DNA of 64,000 nucleotides, from the NCBI RefSeq assembly GCF_003719825.1, contig NZ_RIBS01000004.1, positions 124,001 through 188,000 of the forward strand. The letters run 5' to 3'. This DNA comes from Montanilutibacter psychrotolerans (GTDB taxonomy: Bacteria; Pseudomonadota; Gammaproteobacteria; Xanthomonadales; Xanthomonadaceae). Below the pieces are notes generated by a model, which worked only from the letters and a program-made list of their open reading frames with translations, had not been told where the DNA came from and searched no databases. The position numbers were made by a program, and so were the translations under genes. Position 1 is the first letter of the stretch. Each line of letters opens with the position of its first letter. Shown piece by piece: positions 10,701 to 19,166 of the stretch.

Positions 10701-11436
10701 CGTCCGGGGTGATGATCTGCAGCGCCAGCGGGTTGGCGTCGATCGACGCCGACGACTCGACTGTCTCGGCGATCGTCTTGAAGCCGATCCAACGTCCGGT
10801 GTAGCGGCTCATCGCCCAGCCGATCGCGCCCATCTCGAGGATGTCCTGCACGCCGGCCGGATTCAGGATCGGCATCATCGCGCTGACGAACTCGTCTTCC
10901 GAGCCATGCGGCAGGGTGGAGCTGCGGCAGGCGTGGTCGTCGGCGGCCAGTGCCAGCACGCCGCCGAACCGGCTTGTACCGGCGGCATTGGCGTGCTTGA
11001 ACACGTCGCCGGTGCGGTCCACGCCCGGGCCCTTGCCGTACCACATGCCGTACACGCCCTCGACCTTGGCGCCGGGGAACAGGTTGGTCTGCTGGGTTCC
11101 CCAGACCATCGTCGCGCCGAGGTCCTCGTTGAGGCCCGGGGTGAACTTCACACCGGCCGCTTCCAGGTGCTTGCGCGCGCGCCACAGCTCCAGGTCGAAG
11201 CCGCCCAGCGGGCTGCCTCGGTAGCCGGAGATGAAGCCGGCCGTGTTCAGGCCCGCGGCCTGGTCGCGCAGGCGCTGCATCAGCGGCAGGCGCACCAGGG
11301 CCTGCACGCCGCTCAGGTAGATGCGGCCCTGCTCACGGCTGTACTTGTGGTCCAGCGTGTAGTCGTTGTCGACGACCCCGTTGGTGAGCGAGGTGTTCGC
11401 CGAGGACGGCGAGCTGAGTTCGGCGGTGCTGGTCAT
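7726..11436 (-). CDS. Indolepyruvate ferredoxin oxidoreductase, fused alpha-beta form
   Basis: The 1236-residue protein has an N-terminal pyruvate:ferredoxin-type domain (GFISGYRGSPLGGFD, NEDLGATMVWGTQQ) and a thiamine-diphosphate-binding segment around residues 450-560 (GIGCHYMVTWMNRDTDTF, GGEGVTW). A cysteine-rich ferredoxin-like stretch follows near residues 650-700 (CEGCGDCGKKSFC, CNKDYSCVNGFC). Next is the gamma-type domain starting GVGGTGVVTIGALLGMAG near 740, and then a C-terminal DUF6537 domain. The family oxidatively decarboxylates aryl-pyruvates from aromatic amino acid breakdown to aryl-acetyl-CoA, reducing ferredoxin. The IorA and IorB functions are fused, as is usual in proteobacteria. 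A -10-like TACAAT lies at 11531-11526. It diverges from a TPR-like gene and ends at a strong terminator. Confidence 0.93.
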   Translation of the reverse strand: MTSTAELSSPSSANTSLTNGVVDNDYTLDHKYSREQGRIYLSGVQALVRLPLMQRLRDQAAGLNTAGFISGYRGSPLGGFDLELWRARKHLEAAGVKFTPGLNEDLGATMVWGTQQTNLFPGAKVEGVYGMWYGKGPGVDRTGDVFKHANAAGTSRFGGVLALAADDHACRSSTLPHGSEDEFVSAMMPILNPAGVQDILEMGAIGWAMSRYTGRWIGFKTIAETVESSASIDANPLALQIITPDDFEMPVGGLNIRWPDPPMDQEMRLHKYAVKAAQAFARANRIDRIVIDSPRARLGIVTTGKSYLDVLQALEYLGLDEQACADLGIRVYKIGMTWPLEPVGIANFAKGLEDIVVVEEKRAFIERQMKEYMYNWSHGARPSIVGKYDESGEWILPSTGELTPATIAGVIGRRIQKFHDSEQIRNVLQWMAQKESELALPRAQFPRVPHYCSGCPHNTSTVVPEGSRALGGIGCHYMVTWMNRDTDTFTHMGGEGVTWSGQAAFTETPHVFQNLGDGTYFHSGSLAIRQSVATGVNITYKILYNDAVAMTGGQPVDGTLSVPQIAHQVRSEGVQTIVVVSDDIAKWNRRELFPGDMEFHDREELDAVQKRLREVKGTSVLIFDQVCATEKRRRRKRGKMVDPQKRVMVNSLVCEGCGDCGKKSFCVSVLPKETEFGRKRDIDQSNCNKDYSCVNGFCPSFVTVEGGALRKKKGSSAKDRLTDLPMPVLPSLDQPWNILLTGVGGTGVVTIGALLGMAGHLEGKGASVLDQTGLAQKGGAVTTHIRIARTPADIHAVRIAAGEADLVLGCDMVVVNDYWVLSKIRDGRSKVVLNTYEAMPGTFTTRPDMQFPATDIVAAIKVALGGNDPYLVDATQLATALMGDAIATNLFILGYAWQKGLVPISLDALMRAVELNGAAVEMNKTAFAWGRLAVVDAQAVAEASGLVRNAQTAAESTPNALPMLSPGEWEGHEWGANAAPTPHNHGDELRHLPSSSGTAATHNGDNLAFLPLDDARLSRSLDELISRRVAFLTDYQDAAYANRYSSFVTRVRDAEANRAPGSTDLTEAVARYAFKLMAYKDEYEVARLYTSGDFQRRLEQQFDGDYKLKFHLAPPLLAKKDANGRLIKQEFGPWVLTAFKWMAKLKFLRGGAFDIFGKTEERRMERQLIVDYVATIESLLGKLDSGNVDLAAEIASIPEHIRGYGHVKEDHLHKAKAREAELLKEWSNPLRIVRTA

Positions 11437-11598
11437 GCGTGGCTCCGGGCGCGGCGTGGAGCCGCCTCGTGGCTGCGGGAAGGACCCTTGCCCGATCTGG
11501 CGAATCCGCCGGGCAAAGCCCCGGAATTGTAACAGTCGTCCCGCGGCGAAGCCCCGTACGGGTTAGCATGCGCAGCAACCATCCGGGGGGATTCCACA

Positions 11599-12234
11599 AT
11601 GTTTGACCGCTTTTCGTTCGCCGCCAGTGTTCTGCTGGCCAGCCTGGCGTTGCCGGTTTCGGCCCAATCGCTGGGCAAGCCGGTGGAGTTCTATTTCGAC
11701 GCCGACAGCAATACGCAGCGCAACATCGTCGCCAGCCGCGACAGTGGCGAGGCGGCCATGGCAAAGCTGGCCAAGGTGGTCGAACGCAACCCCCGCGCCA
11801 TTCCCGAGGCCGCCCAGCTGGCCCACGTCGCGATGGAAGGCGGCCGGACGGAGCTGGGTCGCCAGATCTACGAGCGCACCGTGCGCAACCTCGAAACCAG
11901 CGATGCGCTGTATCGCCCGGTGCTGTGGAACTACGGCTGGGATCTCTACCGCAGCGGCGACGCCGCGGCCGCCCTGGCACAGTGGGAAACCCTGATCCTG
12001 TCGCGCCGCGTCAATGCCGGCTGGATTCCGACCACCCTGGCGATGGTGCTGTGGAAGCTCGATCGCAAGGACGAGGCAGTGCAGTGGTATGCCGCCGCCG
12101 TGCGCACGGAGCCGGGCCAGTGGAGCGGCACGGCGCGCTACGCCGAGCTGCTGCCCGCCTGGCGCGACACCGAACGCGCCACGCTGGCCGAAGTGCAGGC
12201 TGCCTGGGCCGAAAACCCGCCTACCTGGCCCTGA
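11599..12234 (+). CDS. Hypothetical exported TPR-like protein
   Basis: The 211-residue protein has a clear signal peptide (MFDRFSFAASVLLASLALPVSAQS, cleavage after VSA). The mature part is helical and TPR-like: NYGWDLYRSGDAAAALAQWETLI and MVLWKLDRKDEAVQWYAAAVR fit the TPR alternation of small and large residues, with W/Y/G/A at consensus places. It is probably periplasmic and may act as a protein-interaction scaffold; no enzyme motif is visible. The ATG is preceded by GGGGGGATT, a usable ribosome site, and a -10-like TAGCAT lies about 30 bases upstream. It diverges from the indolepyruvate oxidoreductase gene. I do not recognise a named family. Confidence 0.75.
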   Translation: MFDRFSFAASVLLASLALPVSAQSLGKPVEFYFDADSNTQRNIVASRDSGEAAMAKLAKVVERNPRAIPEAAQLAHVAMEGGRTELGRQIYERTVRNLETSDALYRPVLWNYGWDLYRSGDAAAALAQWETLILSRRVNAGWIPTTLAMVLWKLDRKDEAVQWYAAAVRTEPGQWSGTARYAELLPAWRDTERATLAEVQAAWAENPPTWP

Positions 12235-12720
12235 ACGCGGCGAACGCCCACCGGTAAGGGCGTCCGGACCGGGTTTGGAGCGCGTGCTCCAAGACTCACG
12301 GTTCGCGCCCCCCGCCGGCTTCACTGCCGCGCGGAACCACCGTCGCGGCCCGGGCCTCGCCCGACGCGCGCGATCGGTGCGCTCGCCGGGCGATCGCGCA
12401 TCCCGCCGGGTTGCCGCGCTCTTTCCCCGCCATCGCGACGCCGCGAAACACTACCCCGTGCTTCACGGTCGCCAGGCGATCGCGACGCAAAGCCGCGCCC
12501 CGTGCCACGACCGTCGTGCACCGGCAGCGCCGGCGGAACTCTACGCCCGTCTCCTCTCTCCTCACGTCGTGCCCCCTCGCCGTGACGACCAGACGTGATC
12601 CTCGCGACCGTTCCCCGCCCGTTTCCATGGCCACGCCGACAGGACTACAGTGGGGCCAACGGTGGGGGGCCGACGCGTTGCCGCCTGCACGGAATCCGCA
12701 GCGCCTGCCAGAGGATTCGG
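12235..12720 (+). other. Non-coding gap of about 490 bases with one perfect hairpin
   Basis: I see no credible gene: open frames here have no start context, no recognisable protein and biased composition. A perfect 7-bp stem TTGGAGC/GCTCCAA with a GCGT loop lies at 12275-12292, about 40 bases after the TPR-like stop. It could terminate that gene although no T run follows. TACAGT at 12645-12650 is a possible -10 element for the downstream signalling genes. Confidence 0.45.
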
Positions 12721-13914
12721 ATGTCCATTTCGGCTCTCAGCGTGATGGTGGTCGAGGACCATGGCTTCCAGCGCCGCATGGCGCTGCGGCTGCTCGCGGA
12801 GCTGGGCGTCAGTGGCGTCGACGAGGCCGCCGACGGCAACGGCGCGCTGGAATCATTGCGCCGACGTGCGCAACCGCCCGACGTGGTCATGGTCGACCTC
12901 GACATGCCTGGCATGGATGGCATCGAGTTCATCGGCCATGTCGCCCAGCACCACCTCGCCCGCTCGGTGGTCGTGGTCAGCGCGCTCGACCCGGCCCTGC
13001 TCAACACCGTCCAGACCATGGCGCGTGCCTACGGGCTGCGCGTGCTGGGCAGCGTCGAGAAACCACTGACGCTCGACAAACTCACCACCACGCTGGCCAG
13101 CTACCACGACACCCTGCTGGCCGCCGAAGACGACGAAGAGGTCGTGATCGGCGCGAGCACCATCCGCGATGCGATCGCCCTGGGTGAAATCGAACCGTGG
13201 TTCCAGCCGCAGGTGGAGTTCGCCAACGGCAAACCGGTCGGCGTGGAAGCGTTGGCGCGCTGGCGCCGCCCCGACGGTCGCATCGTCCGACCGCTGCATT
13301 TCATCGGCCTGATCGAGCGCGAAGGCCTGGTCGACGCGCTCACCGACCACATGCTGCAGCAGGCGTGTCGGCACAAGCGCGAATGGGACCGCACCGGCCT
13401 GCGCCTGAACCTGTCGGTCAACGTCTCGCCCACCACCCTGGCGTTGAGCGCTGCGGCCGACCGCTTCCAGCGGATCGTGCAGCACGAGGGCGTGGACCCG
13501 TCCGAGGTGGTGATCGAGATCACCGAAAGTTCGGTGATGACCGATGCCGCACGCGCGCTCGGGGTGCTGGCGCGGTTGCGACTGAAGGGCTTCGGGCTGT
13601 CGATCGACGATTTCGGCACCGGCTATTCCTCGCTCGCGCAGTTGTCGCAGATCCCGTTCACCGAGCTGAAGATCGACCAGGGCTTCGTGCAGGGCGCGCA
13701 CGCGCAGCCGCGCAAGCGTGCGGTGGTGGAAGCCAGCCTCGACCTCGCCCGCAAGCTCGACCTCAAGGTCGTGGCCGAGGGCGTGGAAACGGTGGACGAC
13801 TGGCAGATGCTGGCCGTGCTGGGTTGCGGCATGGCCCAGGGCAATCTGATCTCGCAACCCGTGCCGCCCGAGCAGCTGCAGGCAGCGCTTGGGCGCTGGC
13901 GGCGTCCCGAGTAG
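12721..13914 (+). CDS. Response regulator with EAL output domain (RocR/PvrR-like c-di-GMP phosphodiesterase)
   Basis: The 397-residue protein has an N-terminal receiver domain (residues 1-125): acidic pocket VVEDHG, phospho-acceptor aspartate near residue 59 in MVDLDMPGMDG, conserved Ser in VVVSALD and Lys in SVEKP. The EAL domain follows from about residue 150: VEALARW, NVSPTTLAL, EITESSVM, DDFGTGYSSLAQL, KIDQGFV, AEGVET. All metal and general-base residues are present, so it should hydrolyse c-di-GMP under phosphorylation control. The ATG at 12721 aligns with the receiver start; an in-frame ATG at 12595 only adds 42 unconserved residues. It lies 9 bases upstream of the hybrid kinase gene, almost certainly in one operon. 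Confidence 0.93.
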   Translation: MSISALSVMVVEDHGFQRRMALRLLAELGVSGVDEAADGNGALESLRRRAQPPDVVMVDLDMPGMDGIEFIGHVAQHHLARSVVVVSALDPALLNTVQTMARAYGLRVLGSVEKPLTLDKLTTTLASYHDTLLAAEDDEEVVIGASTIRDAIALGEIEPWFQPQVEFANGKPVGVEALARWRRPDGRIVRPLHFIGLIEREGLVDALTDHMLQQACRHKREWDRTGLRLNLSVNVSPTTLALSAAADRFQRIVQHEGVDPSEVVIEITESSVMTDAARALGVLARLRLKGFGLSIDDFGTGYSSLAQLSQIPFTELKIDQGFVQGAHAQPRKRAVVEASLDLARKLDLKVVAEGVETVDDWQMLAVLGCGMAQGNLISQPVPPEQLQAALGRWRRPE

Positions 13915-13923
13915 CGGCTGCCC

Positions 13924-16905
13924 ATGCGCCGCTGGCTGGACAGCCTGGGCACCCGCCACCAGTTGCTGGCGCTGTTCGGGTTGTTCCTGCTTGCCGGGCT
14001 CAGCGTGCTGGTCATCGACGAAATGGCGCAGTACCGCGCCCGCGAGTCGCTGCTGACGATGAAGAACGAATCGCTGCAGCGCCTGCGGCGGATCAAGGCG
14101 ATCTCCGACGCCTACGGACTGGACGTGGTCGACACCACGTTCCGCGTCCGCAACCACCTGGTCAGCTGGGAGCAGGGCGTCAGGACGGTCGACGCTGCGC
14201 GCGTCCGGATCGACCGCGAGTGGGTCGCACTGGCGGCGATGCCGCGGAATCGGCAACAGCAGGCGATGTTCGATGAGCTCCGCGCCGCGCGCGGCCCTGC
14301 CGATCGCGCCGCCGTGCAACTGCGCGCGATCCTGGTGCGCCAGGACATCGCCACGCTCGGCCGCTTCGCCGACACCGCTCTGTTCCCGGCGATCGATCCG
14401 GTGACATCGCGATTCCAGCGGCTGTCGGACCTGGCGATGCTGGAGGCCGACGCGCTGGTGAGTGCCGACCTGGCGCGCAACCGCCGGGTCAGCGCGCTGC
14501 GCATCGGGTTGACCCTGCTGACGCTGGCGATGGTCGCGCTGCTGGGCCGAGCGGTGCTGCGCAACGCCTACCGTGGCATCGAAAGCCTGACCTGGCTGGT
14601 CAAGCGCATGCGAGCACACGACTACGTGGCCGCGCCCACCTTCCACCCGCGCGGCGAACTGGGCACGGTGATGGACGCGTTCATCGACATGCGCGGCAGC
14701 GTGCTGCGTTTCGAGACGCGCCTCACCGACCACCTCATCCATACCGAACGCCTGCGCGAGGAGCTCGAACACCGCGAGGCGTTCCAGCGCTCGTTGCTCA
14801 ACGCCGCGCAGACGGCGATCCTGACCGTCGACGCGCAAGGCGTGTTCACCCAGCTCAACCCGTTCGCCGAGCGTCTGCTGGGCCGCAGCGCCGCCGAACT
14901 GATCGGCCGCCAGCCGCTGCACGCGGTGTTCGCGACCGAGACACTGGAGGAGCTGGCCGCCGCGCTGCGCCTGGCGCGGGGGCAGGCGGTGCCGGCCGAC
15001 TGGAATGCGTTGCGCATGCTCGCCGAGGACCAGGCGGCGCCGCGCGAGGCGCTGCTGCGCAATGCCGACGGCCGTTCCGTGCCCAGCCTGCTGGCGGTCA
15101 GCGCGATGCACGGCGACGACGGCGAGCTGCACGGGCTGCTGGTCGTGGCGGCGGACCTGTCGATGCTCAAGCGGCTGGAACGCAAGCTGCGCGAAAGCGA
15201 GGCCCGCGCGCAGGCCGCCAACGTGGCCAAGTCCTCGTTCCTGGCCGCGATGAGCCACGAGATCCGCACGCCGATGATCGGTGTCACCGGCATGGTCGAG
15301 ATCCTCTCCCACACCGAGCTGGCGCCCGAGCAACGGCACGCGCTCAACGTGATCCAGCAGTCCTCCCAATCGCTGCTGCGGATCATCGGCGACATCCTCG
15401 ACTTCTCGAAGATCGAGGCAGGCAGGCTCGAGTTGTCGCCCGAGGTCGCCAGCCTGCCGTCCCTGGTGCGCAGCACGGCGGCCAACTATTCCGGCTCGGC
15501 ATCGAGCAAGGGGCTGGAGCTGGTGTGCCGGATCGACGAGCGCATTGCCGCGGCGCACTACGCCGACGCGTTGCGGCTGAGGCAGATCCTGTCCAACTTC
15601 CTGTCCAACGCGATCAAGTTCACCGAAAGCGGGCGGGTCGAAGTCGCGCTGGAGTCGCAGGGCCTGCTTGCCGGCGACGACGGCCGTTTTGGCCTCGGGC
15701 GTGAGCGGATCGGCCTGCGCGTCACCGACAGTGGCATCGGTATCGGCATCGAAGCGCAGCAGCACCTGTTTCAGCCTTTCAGTCAGGCCGAGGGCGACAC
15801 CACGCGCCGCTTTGGCGGCACCGGTCTCGGGCTGGCGATCTGCCGGCGACTGGCCGAGCTGATGGGCGGCAGCGTCAGCATGGAAAGCGTGCCGGGGCTG
15901 GGCACGACGATGCGCATGACCGTGGTGCTGGACCGGGCCGACCCGGCCGAGCTGCCACCGGAAGTCGGCGACGCGCGCAGCGCGCCGGGCTTCTCGCCCC
16001 GGCCCCTGCCGACCATCATCGAGGCCGAACGCGAACGCAGCCTGATCCTGCTGGTCGACGACCACCCGACCAACCGCCTGGTGATCGCCCGGCAGCTGGC
16101 CTTGGCCGGTTACGCCAGCGAGGCCGCGGTGGATGGCCAGGACGGTCTCGAACGCTGGCGAACCGGGCGCTTCGCGATGGTGCTCAGCGACGTGCACATG
16201 CCGCGGCTGGACGGGTACGCGCTGGCCGGGGCCATCCGCGCCGAGGAGAACCACAGCGGCGCGGCGCGCACGGCGATCATTGCCCTGACCGCCTCGGCGC
16301 TGAAGGGCGAGGCCGAGCGCTGCCTGGCCGCCGGCATGGACGACTACCTCGCCAAACCGGTGTCGGTAGCGGCATTGGTCAACTGCATCGAGCGGTGGTT
16401 GCCGCACCTGCGCGCCGGCAACGCCGACGGGCCGCAGGGGGCCGGGCTGGCCACCTCGCTGGCCGCGCTGCGCGCCGCGAACTGGACACGGCCCGATGCC
16501 GTCGCGACATCGAGGACGCCGGCCGGCGGCAGTACGTCCGCCGATCGCCAACGCAGCGTGCAGCGGGCCGAGACGCTCGACCACGATGCCCTCGCCCAGC
16601 TGTGTGGCGCTTCGCACGACGAGGAACGCGCGGTGCTGGAGGACTTTCTCTCCAGCACGCACCAGGACCTGGCCAACCTTGCCGCCGCGCGCGACGCCGG
16701 CGACCAGGCCGCATTGACGCGCGAGGCACACAAGATCAAGGGCGCCTCGCGCATGGTCGGCGCCCTGGACCTGGCCGAAGCCGCGGCGATGCTGGAAGCC
16801 GAGGCGCGCGATGGCGAGTGGCCTTCGGTGCTGCCCCTGGCCGCCGAACTGGTGACGGCGGTGCAACGCCTGCAGTCGCACATCACGGTGCGCTACGGGT
16901 CGTGA
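13924..16905 (+). CDS. Hybrid sensor histidine kinase with PAS, receiver and HPt domains
   Basis: The 993-residue membrane kinase has transmembrane helices near residues 15-33 and 190-212 bracketing a helical periplasmic domain of about 155 residues. A HAMP-like/coiled linker and a PAS domain follow (about 285-400). Next come HisKA with MSHEIRTPMIGVTG (His near 445), and HATPase_c with NFLSNAIKFTES, DSGIGIGIE and FGGTGLGLAI. The receiver domain has LLVDDHPTN and LSDVHMPR (Asp near 755), and the C-terminal HPt domain has EAHKIKGASRMVGA (His near 937). The complete phosphorelay His-Asp-His suggests it passes phosphate to the REC-EAL protein encoded just upstream. The pairing resembles the RocS1/RocR arrangement of Pseudomonas. 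No third, DNA-binding regulator is encoded here. Confidence 0.92.
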   Translation: MRRWLDSLGTRHQLLALFGLFLLAGLSVLVIDEMAQYRARESLLTMKNESLQRLRRIKAISDAYGLDVVDTTFRVRNHLVSWEQGVRTVDAARVRIDREWVALAAMPRNRQQQAMFDELRAARGPADRAAVQLRAILVRQDIATLGRFADTALFPAIDPVTSRFQRLSDLAMLEADALVSADLARNRRVSALRIGLTLLTLAMVALLGRAVLRNAYRGIESLTWLVKRMRAHDYVAAPTFHPRGELGTVMDAFIDMRGSVLRFETRLTDHLIHTERLREELEHREAFQRSLLNAAQTAILTVDAQGVFTQLNPFAERLLGRSAAELIGRQPLHAVFATETLEELAAALRLARGQAVPADWNALRMLAEDQAAPREALLRNADGRSVPSLLAVSAMHGDDGELHGLLVVAADLSMLKRLERKLRESEARAQAANVAKSSFLAAMSHEIRTPMIGVTGMVEILSHTELAPEQRHALNVIQQSSQSLLRIIGDILDFSKIEAGRLELSPEVASLPSLVRSTAANYSGSASSKGLELVCRIDERIAAAHYADALRLRQILSNFLSNAIKFTESGRVEVALESQGLLAGDDGRFGLGRERIGLRVTDSGIGIGIEAQQHLFQPFSQAEGDTTRRFGGTGLGLAICRRLAELMGGSVSMESVPGLGTTMRMTVVLDRADPAELPPEVGDARSAPGFSPRPLPTIIEAERERSLILLVDDHPTNRLVIARQLALAGYASEAAVDGQDGLERWRTGRFAMVLSDVHMPRLDGYALAGAIRAEENHSGAARTAIIALTASALKGEAERCLAAGMDDYLAKPVSVAALVNCIERWLPHLRAGNADGPQGAGLATSLAALRAANWTRPDAVATSRTPAGGSTSADRQRSVQRAETLDHDALAQLCGASHDEERAVLEDFLSSTHQDLANLAAARDAGDQAALTREAHKIKGASRMVGALDLAEAAAMLEAEARDGEWPSVLPLAAELVTAVQRLQSHITVRYGS

Positions 16906-17028
16906 CGCGCCTGCCGGCGCATTGGCCGTGGCTTGGTGTGGCGCGGGATGACGTGCGGTGGACAGCCTCGAAAGCGTCAGGTCGTCCCGCCGGGGTGCGG
17001 CACCGCAGCGCTGGCACCCCACGCCGTA

Positions 17029-17049
17029 GCGCCCGTCGCGGGCGGGCGC
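17029..17049. terminator. Hairpin between convergent genes, possible terminator
   Basis: A 7-bp perfect stem GCGCCCG/CGGGCGC with a 7-base loop lies between the convergent hybrid kinase and rlmI genes, 7 bases beyond the rlmI stop. No T run follows on either strand, so termination is only inferred from position. Confidence 0.3.
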
Positions 17050-17056
17050 GGATCGA

Positions 17057-18226
17057 TCAATCCAGCACGCGGCAGAACACCGCCTTGAGGTAACGAGACT
17101 CCGGCACCTGCGCCAGCCACGGGTGATCGGCGCCGGCGCCGGACACCTTGAGGATCTGCACGGTGCGGTTGGCGTAGAAGGCGGCGCGCCGGATCATGTC
17201 GAGGAACTGTTCCTCACTGACCAGGCCGGTGCACGAGAACGTCGCAAGCATGCCGCCGGGCTTGACCACGCCGAGCGCGAGCTTGTTCATGTCCAGGTAC
17301 TTCTTCAGCGCCGGGATCACCTGCTCGCGATCGCGCGTCATCTTGGCCGGATCGAGGATCACCACGTCGAACTGCTCGCCCGCGTTACCCATGTCGCGCA
17401 GGTAGGGAAAGATGTCGGCCTGCACGAACTTCACCTGCGCGCCGTTGAGCTTGGCATTGCCCTTGGCGATGTCGAGCACGTCCTCGTCGATGTCCACGCC
17501 GATGACTTCCTCGGCGCCGCGCACCTTGGCGTACACGCCAAACCCGCCGGTGTTGCAGCACAGGTCGAGCACGCGCTTGTCGCGGCACTGCTGCGACAGC
17601 CACTCGCGGTTCTCGCGCTGGTCGGCGAAGAAGCCGGTCTTGTGCGCACCGGCCGGATCGGCGCGGAACTTCACGCCGTACTCGGTGATCACGCTCGGTG
17701 CCGGTGCCGGTGTGCCGCGGAAATCGAAGCTCTCCTGCTTCTGCACGTGCTCTTCGGCAAACATGTAGAAGCGGCAGTCCGGGAACTGTTCGCGCAGCGC
17801 GGCCTGGATCCACTCGCGGTAGCGGAACGCACCGGCGCTGAAGAACTCCAGCACCAGCAGGTCGCCGTACCGGTCAACCACCAAGCCGCTGATGCCGTCA
17901 CCTTCGCTGTGCACCACGCGCCAGGCGTCGCTGACCTCGTCCAGGCGAAGCACGTCGCGACGCAGCGACACCGCCGCGGCGATCTTGCGTGCAAACCAGC
18001 CGGCGTCGACCTCGACGTTCGGATCGCTCTCGAGCATGCGCAGGGCGATGCGCGAGTGGCCGTTGTAGAACCCGCGACCGATCCATTCGCCGTCGACACC
18101 GACCACGTTGACGATCTGCCCGGACTTCGGGCGGGTGGCGGGTTTGTCGACGAGGCGCTGGAAGATCCAGGGGTGGGTGGATTTCCAGGCGTTCTTGAGG
18201 CGTACGGTCGGGGTATCGGTAGTCAT
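17057..18226 (-). CDS. rlmI: 23S rRNA (cytosine-C5)-methyltransferase RlmI-like
   Basis: The 389-residue protein has an N-terminal PUA-like domain (RLKNAWKSTHPWIFQ, GEWIGRGFYNGHSRIALRML), a central EEHE-type domain, and a C-terminal Rossmann methyltransferase. Visible methyltransferase motifs are KTGFFADQRENR, RVLDLCCNTGGFGVYA (motif I), GVDIDEDVL and the catalytic-loop element VVILDPAKMTRDR, with Cys in TFSCTGLV. Family members methylate cytosine 1962 (E. coli numbering) of 23S rRNA. Starts upstream of 18226 lack family similarity. On the minus strand TACAAT ends exactly six bases before this ATG, so the mRNA is predicted to be leaderless. It converges with the kinase gene. Confidence 0.92.
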   Translation of the reverse strand: MTTDTPTVRLKNAWKSTHPWIFQRLVDKPATRPKSGQIVNVVGVDGEWIGRGFYNGHSRIALRMLESDPNVEVDAGWFARKIAAAVSLRRDVLRLDEVSDAWRVVHSEGDGISGLVVDRYGDLLVLEFFSAGAFRYREWIQAALREQFPDCRFYMFAEEHVQKQESFDFRGTPAPAPSVITEYGVKFRADPAGAHKTGFFADQRENREWLSQQCRDKRVLDLCCNTGGFGVYAKVRGAEEVIGVDIDEDVLDIAKGNAKLNGAQVKFVQADIFPYLRDMGNAGEQFDVVILDPAKMTRDREQVIPALKKYLDMNKLALGVVKPGGMLATFSCTGLVSEEQFLDMIRRAAFYANRTVQILKVSGAGADHPWLAQVPESRYLKAVFCRVLD

Positions 18227-18238
18227 CCGGCCATTGTA
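18227..18238 (-). promoter_or_regulatory. -10 element of a predicted leaderless rlmI transcript
   Basis: On the minus strand TACAAT (18238-18233) matches the sigma-70 -10 consensus in five of six bases. It is followed by exactly six bases (GGCCGG) and then the ATG. Transcription would begin at or next to the A of the start codon. No purine-rich ribosome site lies between them, and no clear -35 element was found. Confidence 0.55.
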
Positions 18239-18383
18239 CGCGGGCCGTCTTGCCTCCAAGGACGGGCCTGTGTGCCCAAACGACCAGAAGCCGGTCGCCG
18301 CGGAGCCGTGAGACGACGCGATTCCACGCCGGACCGTTCACCCCCGCCCTTGCAATCGCGGCAAGCAGCGCCACCTGACAGGA

Positions 18384-19166
18384 ATGCACCTGCCAACCCA
18401 CGAACCGCCCCCCGACAGCCCGGATCAGCGCACGGCAGATCGCCGACGATGGCAGCGTGCCTTCAACGCCAGCCTCGCGTTCGTACTGCTGCTGGCGGCG
18501 GTATTCAGCGCGCAAGGGCAATTCGATGCCGCCGCCTGGGCGGTGCAGCCGGGCGAGCTGGCGGGACTGTGGGGGCTGTTGGCGGCCCCGCTGCTGCACG
18601 GCTCGTTCGAGCACCTGGCCAGCAACGCGATCTCGCTGCTGATGCTGGGCACGCTGGCCGGTGGCATGTACCCGCGCGCCACCGTTCGCGCGCTGCCGCT
18701 GATCTGGCTTGGCTCCGGGCTTGGCGCGTGGCTGCTCGGTGCGCCCGGCACCCACCACCTCGGCGCCAGTGGCCTCACCCACGGGCTGATGTTCCTGGTG
18801 TTCGTGCTGGGATTGCTGCGGCGCGATCGGCCGTCGATCGCCGCGGCAATGATCGCCTTCCTCCTGTACGGCGGCATGCTGCTGACGGTGCTGCCGCGCG
18901 AAGCCGGCATCTCGTGGCAATCGCACCTGGGTGGCGCGGTCGCCGGCGTCGCCGCCGCCTGGTTGTGGCGCTTGCGCGATCCGCTGGCGCCGCGCAAGCG
19001 CTACAGCTGGGAGATCGAAGAGGAACTGGCCGCGCAAGCCGCACAACGCGAACTCGACACACTGGAACCGCCCTCGCCCGAGGCGGTGCCGGTGCTGTGG
19101 CATCGCCCCGACGACGACGACCGTCGTGGCGTGGTACTGCAGTTCCCGCCCCGCCGCGACGGCTGA
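18384..19166 (+). CDS. Rhomboid family intramembrane serine protease
   Basis: The 260-residue protein has about six hydrophobic segments. The catalytic serine is in HHLGASGLTHGL (GASG motif, near residue 134) and the catalytic histidine in WQSHLGGAVAGV. The oxyanion-supporting asparagine of the H-x-x-x-N element is seen in HLASNAISLLMLG. The C-terminal tail after the last helix is soluble and acidic (EIEEELAAQAAQREL). Rhomboids cleave membrane proteins within their transmembrane helices; the substrate here is unknown. It starts 157 bases past the divergent rlmI start and has no obvious operon partner. Confidence 0.9.
   Translation: MHLPTHEPPPDSPDQRTADRRRWQRAFNASLAFVLLLAAVFSAQGQFDAAAWAVQPGELAGLWGLLAAPLLHGSFEHLASNAISLLMLGTLAGGMYPRATVRALPLIWLGSGLGAWLLGAPGTHHLGASGLTHGLMFLVFVLGLLRRDRPSIAAAMIAFLLYGGMLLTVLPREAGISWQSHLGGAVAGVAAAWLWRLRDPLAPRKRYSWEIEEELAAQAAQRELDTLEPPSPEAVPVLWHRPDDDDRRGVVLQFPPRRDG

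Noticed and set aside
4502-17022. Very long open frames on the strand opposite the GGDEF-EAL, indolepyruvate oxidoreductase and kinase genes (up to about 1390 codons)
   Set aside because: They mirror real genes codon for codon and their translations are Arg/Ala/His-rich with no domains. Strong G/C at third positions removes stop codons on the opposite strand.
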